Source: Gnetum montanum (lineage: Eukaryota; Streptophyta; Gnetopsida; Gnetales; Gnetaceae). Taken from it: a DNA stretch of 64,000 bases. Shown one piece after another: positions 1 through 13,635 of this stretch. The stretch is from positions 133,235 through 197,234 of the forward strand of contig MNCI01010504.1 of NCBI GenBank assembly GCA_015680685.1. Reading direction: 5' to 3'. A program made the translations under genes and the position numbers. Position 1 is the stretch's first letter, and each line of letters starts with the position of its first letter. The notes beneath the pieces were generated by a model that worked only from the letters and a program-made list of their open reading frames with translations, did no database searches and had not been told where the DNA came from.

Positions 1-1845
1 GTATGATATGAAAAGCTCACTTCTATATTGTTTAAAAGTACAAAAACTTGGTCACACAAATCTCTTTAATTCATTTTCTATAGAGACTCAAGAGAATCCA
101 AAGGAGATACACTACTCATTGAAGGCTAATAATCCTATCAAGACCTAGATGTCATGCTTCTCCTTTGACACCTCCAAAATCTAGACAACTGACATTTGTC
201 CATTTCTACAGACAACATTGGTTCTCTCTTTTAAAATCCTCAAAATTATCTATTCATGCATAAATTATGGTCACATAGAAACATCCATGAAAACTCATTT
301 TAAGAGAGTACTACCTAGGACACCTCTTGTATGGGTGTGAAAACCTAGGAATAGTCTTAGCTGGTAAGGGCAACATGGTGCATGAACAGATAGAAGAAAT
401 AGATGATGCTGATAATTTAAATGACTTTGGCAAGGAAATTTAAATGAAATAAATATTATAATTTGATGAGTTAACAAAGAATTTCAAACAAGAAGATTTA
501 AATAAAATTTCTTTTAAAATCTTGACAAGGTGGTTTAAACGACTTTAGAAAAGAAAGTTTAAAGTAATCAATAACTCATGAACTCCAAATACAAATAGAG
601 GCCCTTATTAAAAAAAATGCATAGAGATTAATGCTCTTAATTGTAGGAGTAATAAATAAAAGGGATCTAGTAAAGGAGTTAGCTCAAAATTGAGCACTAG
701 ATTTGTTTGGCTAATGGATAGCCTTTGGTACAAGCTTGTTAGCCTGTGGTTCTTAGAAGCACACCTTGTTCCACAAGTTTGCATCTTCAAATGGCTTGTC
801 CGGTTCACAACTTCTCTCTAAACTCCTTCAGGAAGTGCCTTTAGTATTGGTTCCACAAACAAATCACTACATCTCTTTTTTCTTCTCTGCCCCCAAAAAT
901 TAGCCCCTTTTAGAACCCTCAGGAAGGTTGTATTAGCTTTGATTTTTTTTCTCTTGGTCTACCACCTCAAGTTTTGACTTCTTCCCTCCCACTAAAACAG
1001 ACACAAAAAGATGAAAGTGGAAGCCAAATTGCCAAAGAGTATTAAATGTTTATTTTATTTTATTTCATTCATCAGCAAAGCATTTCATTTATACCAGTAG
1101 TGAAAAAAGAAATATTAAAGTAAATATATTTCCAAATGTAGCATAGACCGAACTAGCATCATTGCTTTACCATTGATGATGTCAATATTGGGCTACTTTA
1201 TATCTAATAAAATAATTACATACTATAGTAACACAAATAGTTTCATATTATCGGTTGTATATGTGTTCATTGGTCTCCTATCTCTGCTGCCACTAGTTTT
1301 AGTCACTTAACTAGCACATCTACCTCCAATAGCATCTGATCATCTCATCGACACTTCTATCGATTGCCACCATCCATGATACTGTGATCTTCTATAGTCA
1401 CCTACCATTACTGCTTCCTGTAGGAACCTCAAATGAACAAATAGGTTTTGAAAATGGAGACACTATCACACTATGGCACATTACATTTTGCATAAAAAAC
1501 ATGACATCAAGTTAGGATGTGTTGCACATAAAGTAGACTATTTAGTTTGTTCATGCATACAAATAAAATGAATCCACTGAGTGAAAATGAAAACTATGCT
1601 TTGTATCCAAGAAAGAAGCTTGAATCAATCAAATTAGATTTCGTATAAATGATTTTCTCATAAACTAAGTAATTACAAAGCACCATGGAAGACTACTATG
1701 ACATAAAATAATATTGTAAACTATCAAAGCATAAGGCATGTTTTGATGCATGAAATCCAAAATGAACTAATCAAATTTAGCATCCATAATGTGTTAAATA
1801 AATTAATTATGTAAAAGACATGACTTGTGTGTATTAAAAATACAA

Positions 1846-2588
1846 TTCCTGTAAGCATGATAGTTTGCATGTTTATGTTTGATGATAATGGAAGCTTGGT
1901 TTTAGTAAGAAAATCTATTGTAGGAAAATATTGTCTTGTTGAAGTCCTAATTCTACTAGCCCTATCTATATTGGTCCTAAAGAAAAGATGTTTCTTTGTC
2001 TAGTCCTTAGTGTTGCTGGTAAAATCTTCTATCTATATGTTCACTACCCTTGCAGCTTGTCTCTATTGTGGTTGCGATGATAATTCACCTTGCATAGTAG
2101 GAGGTGGCACTAGTGGAAGAGGATTCAGATGTTGATTTAAAGAATCAGCTATTGATGGATGCATGTCTGTGTTTGGATTAATCCTTGACAGCATCAGTCT
2201 GTGGTACTCAGTGGGATAGTATTGTGGAGTTTGGATAGTGATGTTTCCAAGAGAGATTGGACATTGTACAAAATATCCATATGGATTTGGCTACCTATAT
2301 GGATACTATTGACTAGGCAATGGCATGGTCCATGATTAGGGTTGTTACCACTGCTGGTAGTATTGGTCTTATGGTTGTGGTAGAGCTCCATTGGAATAGT
2401 ATGTTGGTTGGAAGTTTTTCTTGTAGCTATGTTTGGGATATGGTAAACTTATGGGCATTTATTTTTTAACAAATCTAGGATTGAGTGCATATGGCCCCAT
2501 TTCCTGTAAATGTGCCATTACTGAGCAACATCCCTTGGGATGTTTGTACTGATACATGACACATCCTTCCTCATTGGTGGAGCTAGTA
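1846..2588 (-). pseudogene. gag: Athila-like gag fragment inside array copy 1a
   Basis: Read on the minus strand, this stretch matches the proline- and tyrosine-rich 3' part of gag in element G2. Its lower part resembles 38600-38764 and its upper part resembles 46686-47230, the two halves of G2 gag now separated by G3. It also encodes the end of a Cys/His zinc-knuckle segment followed by a conserved HLQE stretch. The longest open piece is 65 codons (2194-2391). Array copies 2 and 4 lack the fragment at the same place, so it arrived after the array formed, or in this copy only. There are no LTRs and no clear target duplication, and flanking unit sequence is lost. That suggests repair-mediated capture rather than a normal insertion. 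It is non-functional. Confidence 0.75.
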
Positions 2589-3982
2589 CGCATGTTTTTG
2601 CATAGTTAAAAGTAAATGGAACTAATTAAAAGGTAGACTGAGATGGAATTCCATGATTTGAATGGCATAGTCATGAAAAAGTGGTCATGGATAGTTAATA
2701 TATGCCTCCATGCCTTCTCTTGGAATATCCTCTTTTGAAAGTAGACTTGGTCATTTGGTTGGATAGTCTGTTTGTCCAAGTCCAAGAAAAATATTTTATG
2801 CCTACATTAGTAGCCAATGTGGATTGCTAATTTTGGTTGGCTACCTAACTTAGGCAGCCTTTGTTAATGGATGTCTAAATTAGTAGGCAATGTGGGCTAC
2901 TAATTTTGGTTGGCTACCAAATTGTCAAGAAGCCTTAATTCCCTCTTTGTTGTGGGCCCTTCATGTTGGATGAACCCATGCACATTAGGAACAACTACAA
3001 TCAATACTATTGCAGTGCAACTCATATGAGTTTTTGAAGTGAAAATTCAAAGTGGGCATAGAGATATGGTGCAAAAATTTGTATTTTTTTGGATTGTAGA
3101 ATGAAGAACATAGGCAAGATATTTGTTATGTGGATTTGAGGATGAGTTTGGGGTTAAGAAAACTTATGCGTAAGGGAGTGGTCTCTACCTACCGAATTTC
3201 ATCACTAACTAATGAGCTAGGGTTGCTGCCTTGTCCCTCAACTTAAAATGATACCTGTTCCACATTGATTTGGACATTTTTTTTGGATCAGAGTTACTGT
3301 GGCAAGAACTCACCCACCCTTATTTGTGGGCTTTTTATTGAGCATGCTTGGATTTCAAATCACATCAAATCAAGGGTTTTTAGCTTAGTTGGTGATTATG
3401 AATAGTTGTAGACAAAGATATCCACAACAATAAGAGTTTTAGCGCAAGAGGATTTGAACTAGCCACATGGAGGATGAGTGTTTGCTGACTACAGATCAAT
3501 TCTAGCATCTGCCTAATGAGTTGGTCATAACCATTTTGATGGCGCTTGCCTCCTTTGCCTCCTACCTTACTGATCTCCATACTTCCATGCTTCTATACGT
3601 CTATATTTTTTCTTTCTAGCACACAAAACTTTAGAAATCTTTTGGTGGGCTAGGGGATGAATGATGTTGAGTTTTTATTTAGAGAAAGCTAAATTTTCAT
3701 GATTGTATATATGTTTTGACAAATGTAATAGATTTTACTATGCAACATTGCATCCATGGGTGTTGGCGTGAGTAGGCAAAGGGGCATTGTACGTGAAAGC
3801 CTCTAAATGGTGTAATATTGTTCATTGATTTTTGAAGAAATTCACTGATTTCAGCAAAATTGAGGTGTGCTACATTCTTGGAATGGTAAGCAAAAGCAAG
3901 AAACCATGCATTCATTCATTCTTCCATCTTTTTCTCTACATCTTAGACTTTCCTTTCTATGTGTTCTATAGAGTCTAAAGGG

Positions 3983-4006
3983 GTTGTTATTGTTGTTGTT
4001 GTTGTT
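3983..4006 (+). repeat. GTT microsatellite conserved in array copies
   Basis: A run of GTT triplets, broken once by ATT, ends in GATG. The same short run lies at the same unit position at 12271-12290, 16661-16676 and 23138-23157, with different triplet numbers and interruptions. It is therefore part of the unit and has varied since duplication. Confidence 0.9.
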
Positions 4007-4202
4007 GATGAATGCAATGCATGTAAGCTTCTATTGCCTAAGAGATAGGGTGGGAGATGCAAGACTGATGATGAAGCCAGTTAGTGTGGCACATGCGGAG
4101 GCACTGCACTTGTTGGTGGTGATCAAGTTCAACAGCAATGGAGGGCTCAAGGCTGCCAACAAGGATCTGCATGTAGGGTTGGTGTTCTGCATGTGAGCAG
4201 TG

Positions 4203-4409
4203 TCACTGGGCCACATACTTGCAATGAGGGACCTTGGCTAGTGCTTTCGGAATAGCTATGACATGCCTACCAATGTCACACATAGTCGATGCCTCCTCTA
4301 CGCAAGCACCCATAAGGCCATATTCACTAGACTTCTTCTCACTTCCACTTCCAACACTAATACCAATAGCAATAGCAATACCTTGCTTTGTTGACAACAT
4401 CATTAGCAT
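4203..4409 (-). pseudogene. Recurring minus-strand frame, copy 1a (unrecognised)
   Basis: A 68-codon minus-strand frame with a glycine/serine patch (VGSGS), then EYGLMGACVEE, MCDIG and PKALAKV. Related frames lie at 12324-12689 (copy 2, 121 codons) and 16882-17088 (copy 3, 68 codons), where the same motifs survive many substitutions. I do not recognise the protein. Shared frames in repeated DNA are weak evidence for coding, but this strand stays open in three diverged copies. It may be an exon of a gene caught up in the array, or chance. The neighbouring array block also has open minus-strand frames. Confidence 0.3.
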
Positions 4410-5155
4410 CTCTAGATGCTATGTAGCCCTTCGACATCCTCATTGTCCTCCTTGGTGACTAAGTGGTAAAACTTGGAGGAGATGGTGTTGGCGCTAAAGA
4501 TGGCAATGGTGATGGTGACGATGATTCTAGAGCCTCATCTAGTGCATTGATTTTTTGATGGAGCAGTTTTGGAAGCATCCACTACAAAAGGATAAGGATG
4601 AGTAGGAGAAAGGATTGTCCATATGCAGCTATGAGTAGTGCATATGCCCCAAGAGCTATCATTACAAGTTCTGCTGCTGCTCCACCCATGGCATCACTAC
4701 TTATTACTCATGCACTTGTTAGTCCCTCCACTAGCATATCATTCACTACTTCTTGTGTAGGCTAGCTACCCATATTTTTTCTCCTCCTCCTCCTTATCAT
4801 AATCACCATCATCATTAGTAATAGCAGTGACAACCCTTTCTTCCATTGCAGCAACACAACAACACATGATTTCATTGCCATCCATAGATTCCTAAGTGAG
4901 TGAATCTTGCATGATAAAATTCATCATCTTTATCCATTTTGCATACCTTTTAGGGATGCAAATTTATGTAAAAGCTATTATAGTATAGAATGTGGATATG
5001 TTTTAGATGCAGCAGTAACAATGTATTTACCCACAAGAATGATCCATTCTAAAATGCCTTCGTACATATCTATCATGTTTTGCATTACTTGTGGAACATG
5101 GTATTCCTTTTGATTTTCCTTAATTTGACTATAAATAGCACCATCCATGGATGAT

Positions 5156-5590
5156 CTACCTATCTCTTCTAACTCCTTCACTATCTTCCAAGTAAGAGTA
5201 GTTACACTCCTTTTCTCTTGGGATACCTACTTCATGGTTTCCTAAGATGATATCATTATGTAGTAATAAATGTAGTCTTAATTCACCATCTTCATGCATT
5301 CTTTCCAAGTGGATTTTGTGTCTCTTATTGTTGCCAATCCTTTTCTTCTCACTTCTATGCTTATCTAGGAGGGTGCCTAATTGGTTGCTGATTAAGTCAC
5401 CTTGGTCAGTATCGAAGTAAGTCAAGTTACATACCCTTGTGCAACTTCCTGCATTAGCTTTAGATTCAAAGAAAACCAAGACTTTGGAGTAATCATTATC
5501 ACTAATTTTGTGCCTTTTTTCTTGCAAATTGTGAATATTTCTCTTCTTTTTCTTCCTCATTCTCATTGTTGCTTGCTTCGCTATCTTCAT
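5156..5590 (-). pseudogene. Longest array frame, 144 codons, copy 1a (unrecognised)
   Basis: The longest open frame in the array. It begins with a lysine/arginine-rich stretch and continues with KISDNDYSKVLVFFESKANA, then YFDTDQGDLISNQLG and DKHRSEKKRI, and ends in a charged segment. The middle part recurs in frame at 7106-7288 (copy 1b) and 13636-13830 (copy 2), and in part at 18075-18299 (copy 3). The upstream GIGKT-like segment seen in other copies is deleted here. I recognise no family. The charged, glycine-poor composition suggests a soluble protein if it was ever translated. The conserved segments stay readable while flanking segments shift frame, consistent with a decayed coding exon, but selection cannot be judged by eye. 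Confidence 0.35.
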
Positions 5591-5829
5591 ACCATTTGCT
5601 TTTTAATGTAATCAATTTGATTCAAATTCAAAAACAAAATAAAAATTCATCCATCATAATTGGAAAAGCAAAGAAAAAAAAGATATAAATGTTAATTGAT
5701 TGAAAATATTTTCTTTGCTTTGTAACTTTGGATTTTGTATCTTTAATTTAGTGTTTATAAAGTTGGAAAATATATTGATATGAATGCTTTAAGACTCAAA
5801 AAAGATACTAGAAAATAGAAGAAGAAGAT

Positions 5830-8800
5830 ATGTAAACTGTCAAAGCATAGCAGAAGACTAATATGACATAAAACAATATTGTAAACTATCAAAGCATAAA
5901 GCATGTTCTAATGCATAAAATCCAAATTGAACCAATCAAAGTTTGCATCCATAATGTGTTAAAGAAATTAATTATGTAAAAGACATGACTTGCATGCATT
6001 AAAATACATATATTGAAAAATCATACTAGGCTTTTGGGACCTTTGATTAAGCATGTTTTTGCATAGCTAAATGTAAATGGAGCCAATTAAAAGGTAGACT
6101 TAGATGACATTACATGATTTGAATGGCATAGTCATGAAAAAGTGGTTATGGATGGTTAATATATGCCTCCATGTCTTCTCTTGCAACAACCTTAGTCTGT
6201 TCATCTAAGTCTAAGAAAAACGTTTAGTGCATCCACTACAATGAGTGATCTTGGACAATGCTTGGATAATGAGTGGTTTTGAAAGCATCCACTACAAAAG
6301 GAGAAGGATGAGTAGGATCAGGGATTGTGCATGTGTAGCTACGAGTAGTGCAGATGCCCCTAGACTCACCATTACGATTTTCACCACTGCTCCGCTCGCG
6401 ACACCACTACTTATTACTTGCATGCTTACCAGTCCCTGCACTCACATTTTATTTACCAATTCTTGTGTAGGCTAGCTATTCATATTTTTCCTCAGCATCC
6501 TGCTCCTCCTCCTTATCATAATCATCATCATCATCATCATCATCAATAGTAGTATCTCTTTTTAACTCTTACAACAATGCAACAACACATGATTTCAATG
6601 TCATCTATAGATTTCTAAGTGAGTGAATTTTGCATGATGAAATTCATCATCATTTTTCATTTTGCATCCATTTTAAGGATGCACATGCATGTAAAAGCTA
6701 TTGTAGCACAGAACATGGACATGTTTTAGAAGTAGTAGCAACAATGTATTTACCCACAAGAAGGATCCATTTTGAAATGCCTTTGTACATATCTATCATG
6801 TTTTGCATTCCTTGTGGAACATGGTATTCCTATAGATTTTCCTTCATCTAACAATAAATAGTATCACCCATGGCTAATCTGCTTATCTCTTCTAACTCCT
6901 TCACTGTCTTCGAAGTGAGAGTAGTTACACTCCTTTTCTCTTGGGATACCTTCTTCATGGTTTTCTAAGATGATATCATTATGTAGTAATAAATGTAGTC
7001 TTCATTCACCACCTTCATGCACTCTTTCCAAGTGGATTTTGTGTCTCTTATTGTCACCAAAATCCTTTTCTTCTCACTTCTATGCTTATCTAGGAAGGTG
7101 CCTAATTAGTTGCTAATTAAGTCACCTTGGTTAGTATCGAAGTAAATGAAGTTACATACCTCTTTGCAACTTCCTGCATTAGCTTTGGATTCAAAGAAAA
7201 CAAAGACCTTTAGAGTAATCATTATCAATGATTTTTTGCTTTTTTGCAAATTGGAAATACTACTCTTCTTCTTCTTTCTCCTTCTCATTGTTGCCTACTT
7301 CGCTATCTTCATAGCATTCGCTATGATCGCTATTTTCCCCAATATTATCTACTATTATTTCCCCTTACTTTTCAATATTATTGATTATCATTTCCCCTTT
7401 CTTTTCTTCATGGATGTATTTGATCCATTGATCATCCCTTGTAGCTCCTTCTGATGAGGGTAGGACACCATGCTCAAACTGAGTGTACCTCATATAATTA
7501 TATAGGGGAATGTAAAGGCACATGAAGATAGTATTGGCAACAACTGTCTTCCCCATGCCAAGAGAATTGCTCACAATGATTACCACTATATTTCTTTGAG
7601 TGTTCCACTCTAGCAATCTTATGTGCCTATCAATACCCCCTATTTTAAATTACTTTTATTAAGGTGTAAGCATCGCATAATTACCCCTTCAAGTCCATTA
7701 AATTTAATATTTTTTGTACTAATTTCATTAAATTGTAAAACAATTTCAATTAATTGTAAAGTAATTTCATTATTAATTTTGAGATAAATGAAATTTTCTT
7801 TTTAATGTAATCAATTTGATTCAAATTTTAAAAAAAAAAATTCATCCACCACAATTGAAAAAGCAAAGAATGCAAAGATATAAATGTTAATTGATTGAAA
7901 AGCTCTTCTTTGCTTTGTAACTTTGGATTTTGTATCTTTAATTTAGTGTTTATAAAGTTGGAAAATATATTGGTCTGAATGTTTTAAGACTTAAGAAAGA
8001 TACTAGAAAATAGACCAAGAAATGTGAAATGCATACCTACATGGTGGGGATAGTTCATGCAGGGGCATCCAGATAATAAGGAAGATCTCACCCCTTGGAA
8101 GATTAGACACTTAGATCATGAATGCAAAGCTTTATTAATGAATTTCACTCTATTAAACAACCACTTTAGATATTTTCTATAAGAAAATCCATGTAAATAA
8201 TCCCTACAACAAATTCACACACTAGTTAAGCCACTCTATCTTTTAGTGGATTGCCAATAGACTTTTCCTCATGTTTTATGTACATATTATCTTATCTAAT
8301 AATAAGAGCAAAAATAGATGGCATTGAATAGGAAATAAGACATACATGAAATCCATTTAGTTAAATAAAAAGGTGAAATCATCCAAGAAAGAAATATGCA
8401 TACCTTTTTAGGTGCAAGTCATTTACATGGGTCAAACACATGATGAATCCTTCCACTAAAAGCTCTATGCTATTTATTAGTTCTTGTTGTAACTTTACAT
8501 TTCAAGGTATAGGATTTTTCAATTCATATAGGTACTTTGCCAATATACACATTTTCCATGGAACATTCAAGCATTTTTCCTTGATTTTTTGATTAATGTT
8601 AGCCTAGTTTGCCAAGAAAGCACCTAAGGAGCCCTACTACAAGCCTCACTCATGTATGCTAATGTAGTCCTATTTGGAAAGTAAGGTGCCTATTTCAACC
8701 AAATTTTGATAAAAATATAACCCTCAACGCTATTATCATTGATAATAGACACAACATAGATGAAATTCAAAAACGAATAGACTTGAATAGAAAACTAAAA

Positions 8801-9004
8801 GACTAGGATAGACTGCTTTGGTTTCCCTTGTTTAAGTAGTTCTTGTAGAATAGGCAAGCACGCCAGGCACCTTTGCAAAACTCTATCTCTAAGCTCTGTA
8901 ATGTTTGCTCCACATTCTTGTGCTTTACATCATGAACAAGAAATAGAGAATCTATTAGCAAAGTTACAAAGGATTATGATTTCCTCAAAATAGGGGAATC
9001 CAAT
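5830..9004. repeat. Array copy 1b, starting mid-unit
   Basis: It starts with sequence equivalent to about 1690-1850 and 2590-2795 of copy 1a, then jumps near 6240 to the equivalent of about 4560, and runs through a full minus-frame block and the closing block. A CAT-rich microsatellite lies at about 6521-6545. Together with copy 1a this explains why the first repeat interval (9004 bp) is longer than the others. Confidence 0.75.
7106..7616 (-). pseudogene. Minus-strand frames with GMGKT motif, copy 1b
   Basis: Two minus-strand frames lie close together. The upstream one (7616-7365, 83 codons) has LGMGKTVVANTIF, then a conserved IPLYNYMRYT and RDDQWIKYIHEEKKGEM. The downstream one (7288-7106) repeats the SNDYSK-type segment seen at 5156-5590. 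The first motif resembles a nucleotide-binding P-loop, but the glycine expected five residues before the GKT glycine is not present. Related frames are at 13933-14184, 18322-18543 and 23535-23777. An acidic stretch lies between the two frames. The family is not recognised; P-loop function is a guess. Confidence 0.35.
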
Positions 9005-12000
9005 GTATGATATGAAAAGCTCACTTCTATATTGTTCAAAAGTATAGAAACTCAATCACATAGATATCCTTTAATTCATTTTCTACAAAGACTCAAGAGA
9101 ATCCAAAGGAGATACACTACTTGTTGAAGGCTAATCATATTGGAAAGACCTAAATGTCATGCTTCTGCTTTAACACCTCCAAAATTTGGACGATTGACAT
9201 TTACCTATTTCTACAAACAACGTTGATTCTCTCTTTCAAAATCCTCAAACCTCTCTGTTCATGCATAAATTTTGGTTACATAGCAACATCCATGAAAACT
9301 CATTTTAAGAGACTACTACCTAGGGCACCTCTCGTATGGGTATGAAAACCCAGGAATAGTCTCAGCTGCTAAGGGTAACATGGTAAATGAATAGATAGAA
9401 GAAATTAATGATGCTAATAATTTAAACAACTTTGGCAAGGAAATTTATATGAAATAACTGTTAGAATTTGGTGAGTTAACAAGGAAATTTAATCAAGAAA
9501 ATTTAAATAAAATAACTTTTAAAATATTGACAAGGGAATTTAAATGAATTCAGAAAAGAAAGTTTAAAGTAATCAAGAACTCGTGAACTCCAAATACAAA
9601 AAGAGGCCTTGATTAAAAAAATGCAACAAAGATCAATGCTCTCAGTTGCAAGAGTAATAAAAAAGAGGGATCTAGCAAAGGACTTAGCTCAAAATTGAGC
9701 ACTGGATGTATTTGGCTAATGGATAGCCTTTAATGCAAGCTTGTCGACCCATGGTTCTTAGAAGCACATCTTCTTCCACAAGTTTGCACCTTCAAATGGC
9801 TTGTTTGGTTCATAGCTTCTCTCCTAACTCCTTTAGGAAGTGCCTTTAAGATTGGTTCAAAAAAAAAAATCACTATATCTTTTTTTTCCTCTCCCCCAAA
9901 AATCACCCCCTTTTAGAACCCTTGAGAAGGCTTTATTAGCTTTGATTTTTTTCTCTCTTGGTCTAACGCCTCAACTTTCGACTCCTCCGCTCCCACTAAA
10001 ATAAGACACAAAAAGACAAGAGTGAAAGCCAAACTGCCAAAGAGTATTAAATGTTTATTTTATTTTATTTCATCCATCAACAAAGCATTTCATTTATACC
10101 AATGATAAAAAAATTAATATTAAAGTAAATATATTTCCAAATGTAGCATAGATCGAACTAGCATCATTTCTTTGCCATTGATGATGTCAATATTGGGCTA
10201 CTTTATATCTAATAAAATAATTATATTTTATCGATTATCTATGTTTGCATTGGTCTTCTATCTTTGCTGCCATTGGTTTCAGTCACTTAACTAGCGGATC
10301 CACATCCAGTAGCATCCAATCATCTCATTGACACTTCTACTTGTTGCCACCATCCATGATACTGTGCTCTTCTAGAGTCACCTACCATGAATGCTTCCTG
10401 CAAGAACCTCAAATGAAAAAATAGGTTTTTAAAATGGAAATGTTGTCACACTTTAGCACATTACATTTTGCATAAAAAACATGAAATCAAGTTAGGATGC
10501 GTTGCCCATAAAGTAGGATATTTACTTTGTTCATGCATATAAATAAAATGAAACCACTATGTGAAAATTAAAACTCTACTTTCTATCCATGAAAGAAGCT
10601 TGAATCAATCATATTAGATTTTGTATAAATGATTTTCTCATAAACTAAGTAATTATGAAGCACCATAGAAGTTTAATATGGCATAAAATAATTTTGTAAA
10701 CTATGAAAGAATAAAGCATGTTTTGACACATAAAATCCAAATTGAACTAATCAAAGTTAGCACCCACAATGTGTTAAATAAATTAATTATGTAAAAGACA
10801 TGACTTGCGTGTATTAAAAATATATATATTGAAAAATCATACAAGGTTTTTGGGACCTTTGATTATGCATGTTTTTTCATACTTAAAAGTAAATAGAACC
10901 AATTAAAAGGTAGATTGAGACAACATTGCATGCTTTGAATGGCATAGTCATGAAAAAGTGATCATGGACTATTAATATATGTCTCCATGCCTTCTCTTGG
11001 AATATTCTCTTTTCAAAGTAGACTTGATTGTTTGGTTGGCCAATCCATACATCTAAGTCCAAGAAAAACATTTAGTGCCTACATTAGTAGCCAACGTGGA
11101 TTGCTAATTTTGGTTGGCTACCTAACTTAGGTAGCCTTCATTAATGAATGCCTAAATTAGTAGGCAATGTGGGTTGCTAATTTTGGTTGGCTACCAAATT
11201 GTCAGGAAGCCTTTCTTCCCTCTTTTTTGTGAGCCCTTCATGTTGGAGGGATCCATACACATTAGGAAAAACTACAATCAATCCTATTGCAACGTAACTC
11301 GGATGAGTTTTTTAAATGCAAATTCAAAGTGGGCATAGAGATATGGTGCACAATTTTGTAATTTTTTGGGTTGTAGAAAGAAGAACAAAGGCAAGATATT
11401 CGTTGTTATGTGGATTTGGGGATGAATTTGGGGTTAAGAAAACTTATGCATAAGGGAGTGGTCTCTACCTATCAGATTTCATCAGTGCACCAATGAGCGA
11501 GGGTTGCTACCTTGGTCTTTGGACTTAAAATAGAACCTATTCCACACTGATTTGGAATTTTTCCTTTTTGCATCATAGTTACTATGGCAAGCACTCACCT
11601 GCCCTTCTTTGTGGCCTTTGTATTGCACATTCTTGAGTTTCAAATCATATCAAATCAAGGGTTTTTGGCTTAGTTGGTGATTACAAAAAGTTGTAGACAA
11701 AAACATCCACAGCAATAAGAGTTTTGGCACAAGAGAATTTGAAGTAGTCACATGGAAGAGAAGTGTCCACTGACTACGAATCAATTATAGTATTTTCTTG
11801 ATGAGTTGGTCATAATCATTTTGATGGCACATGCCTTCTCTGCCTATTGCCTTGCCGATCTCCATGCTCCCATGCTTGTTGATGTCAGTTTTTTTTTATT
11901 TCTAGCACATAAAACTTTAGAAATATTTTGGTCATCTAGGGGATGAATGATGTTGAGTTTTTTTTTAGAGAAAACTAAATTTGCATGATCATATATATGT

Positions 12001-12323
12001 TTTGATAGTTGTAATAGATTTTACTATGCAACATTGCATCTGTGGGTGTTAGCATGAGTAGGCAAAGGGGCATTGTATGTGAAAGCCTCTAAATGCTGTA
12101 ATGCCGTTCATCGATTTTTGAAGAAATGCATTAACTTCAAAAAAATTGAGATATGCTACATTCTTGAAATGGTAAGCAAAAGCAAGCAACCATGCATTCA
12201 TTCATTTTTCCACATTTTTCTCTGCATCTCAAACTTTCCTTTTTATGTGTTCTATGGAGTCTGAAGGGATTGTTGTTGTTGTTGTTGATGTTGATGAATG
12301 CAATGTAGATAAGCTTCTATTCC

Positions 12324-12689
12324 CTAAGGAATAGGGTGGGAGGCACAAGACTGATGGCAAAGGCAACTAGGATGGCACATGTGAAGGTGTTGCACCTGTT
12401 GGCAGTGATTAAGTTTAACAATAGTGGAGGACCCAAGGCTACCGACAATGATCTGCATGCAAGGGTGATTTTCTACATGTGAGTAGTGTTGCGGGCCACA
12501 TACCTGGACCTTGGCTAGTGCTTTCAGGATGGCTACAGCATAACCACCAATGTCACACATATCCAACGCCTCCTTCTTTATGCAAATACCTGTTAGGTCA
12601 TGTTCACTGGACTCCTTCCCACTTCCACTTCCAACACAAATATCAATAGCAATAGTAATAGCTTGCTTTATTACTAGCATCATTGGCAT
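12324..12689 (-). pseudogene. Recurring minus-strand frame, copy 2 (121 codons)
   Basis: The longest version of the glycine/serine-patch frame also seen at 4203-4409 and 16882-17088. It keeps VGSGSGKESSEH and MCDIGGYA, followed by a cysteine- and histidine-rich tail with HLHMCHPSCLCHQSC. The tail could suggest metal binding, but the spacing fits no zinc-finger class I know and it may be chance. The frame points the same way as the other recurring frames of the unit. Confidence 0.3.
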
Positions 12690-13635
12690 CTACAGATGTT
12701 GTGTAGCCCCTCCTCATCCTCATCATCCTCTTTGGTGACTAAGTGGCACAAATTGAAGGAGATGGTATTGGCACTAAAGATGGTAATGGTCATGGCGATG
12801 ACAATTCTGGAGGCTCATTTGGTGCATGGATTTTTGGTGGAGTGGTTTTAGAAGCATCCACTACAAAAGGAGAAGGATGCATAGGAGAAGGGATTGTGCA
12901 TGTGTAGCTACGAGTAGTACAAATGCCCTAAGACATGTTGTTACAAGTTTTTCCATTGCTCTACTTGTGGCACTGCTACTTATTGCTTGTGCACTTGCTA
13001 GTCCTTCCACTAGTATATCATTTCCTACTTCTTGTGTAGGCTAGCTACCCATATTTTTCCTCATCATCATCCTCCTCCTCATCCTTATCATAATCATCAT
13101 CATCATTAACAAGAGTAGCAACAACCTTTTCTTCCACTTGTAGCAACACAACAACATATGATTTCATTGCCATCTATAGATTTTTAATTAAGTGAATCTT
13201 GCATGATGAAATTCATCATCATTCTCCATTTTGCATCCCTTTTAGGGATGCACATTTATGTAAAATTTGTTGTAGCATAGAATTTGGACATGTTTCAGAA
13301 GTAGTAGCAACAATGTATTTACCCACAAGAATGATCCATTCTGAAATGCCTTTGTACATATCTATCATGTTTTGCATTAGTTTTGGAACATGGTATTCCT
13401 CTAGATTTTCCTTGATCTAACAATAAACAGCATCACCCATGGCTGATTTGCCTATCTCTTCTAACTCCTTCATTGTCTTCTGAGTAGAAGTAGTCACACT
13501 CCTTTTCTCTTGGGATACCTACTTCATGGTTTCCTGAGATGGTATCATTATGTAGTAATAAATGTAGTCTTCATTCACCACCTTCATGCACTCTTTTCTC
13601 ATGGATTCTATGTCTTTTATTATCACCAAAATTCT

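Larger units (their letters stand above)
1..5830. repeat. Array copy 1a, with gag insert and two deletions
   Basis: It follows copy 2 from the opening block to the minus-frame block, with three differences. At about 1846-2588 a retrotransposon gag fragment replaces some 65 bp of unit sequence. Near 5600 the stretch holding the GIGKT-like frame (present at about 7313-7795 in copy 1b) is missing. At about 5830 the sequence jumps back to a mid-unit position, so the closing block is absent and copy 1b starts inside the unit. Confidence 0.8.

Noticed and set aside
7365-7616. NB-ARC or other P-loop NTPase gene, based on LGMGKTVVANTIF.
   Set aside because: The first glycine of the P-loop is missing, no kinase-2 or GLPL motif follows, and the motif is degraded in copies 2 and 3. 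Kept only as an unrecognised frame.
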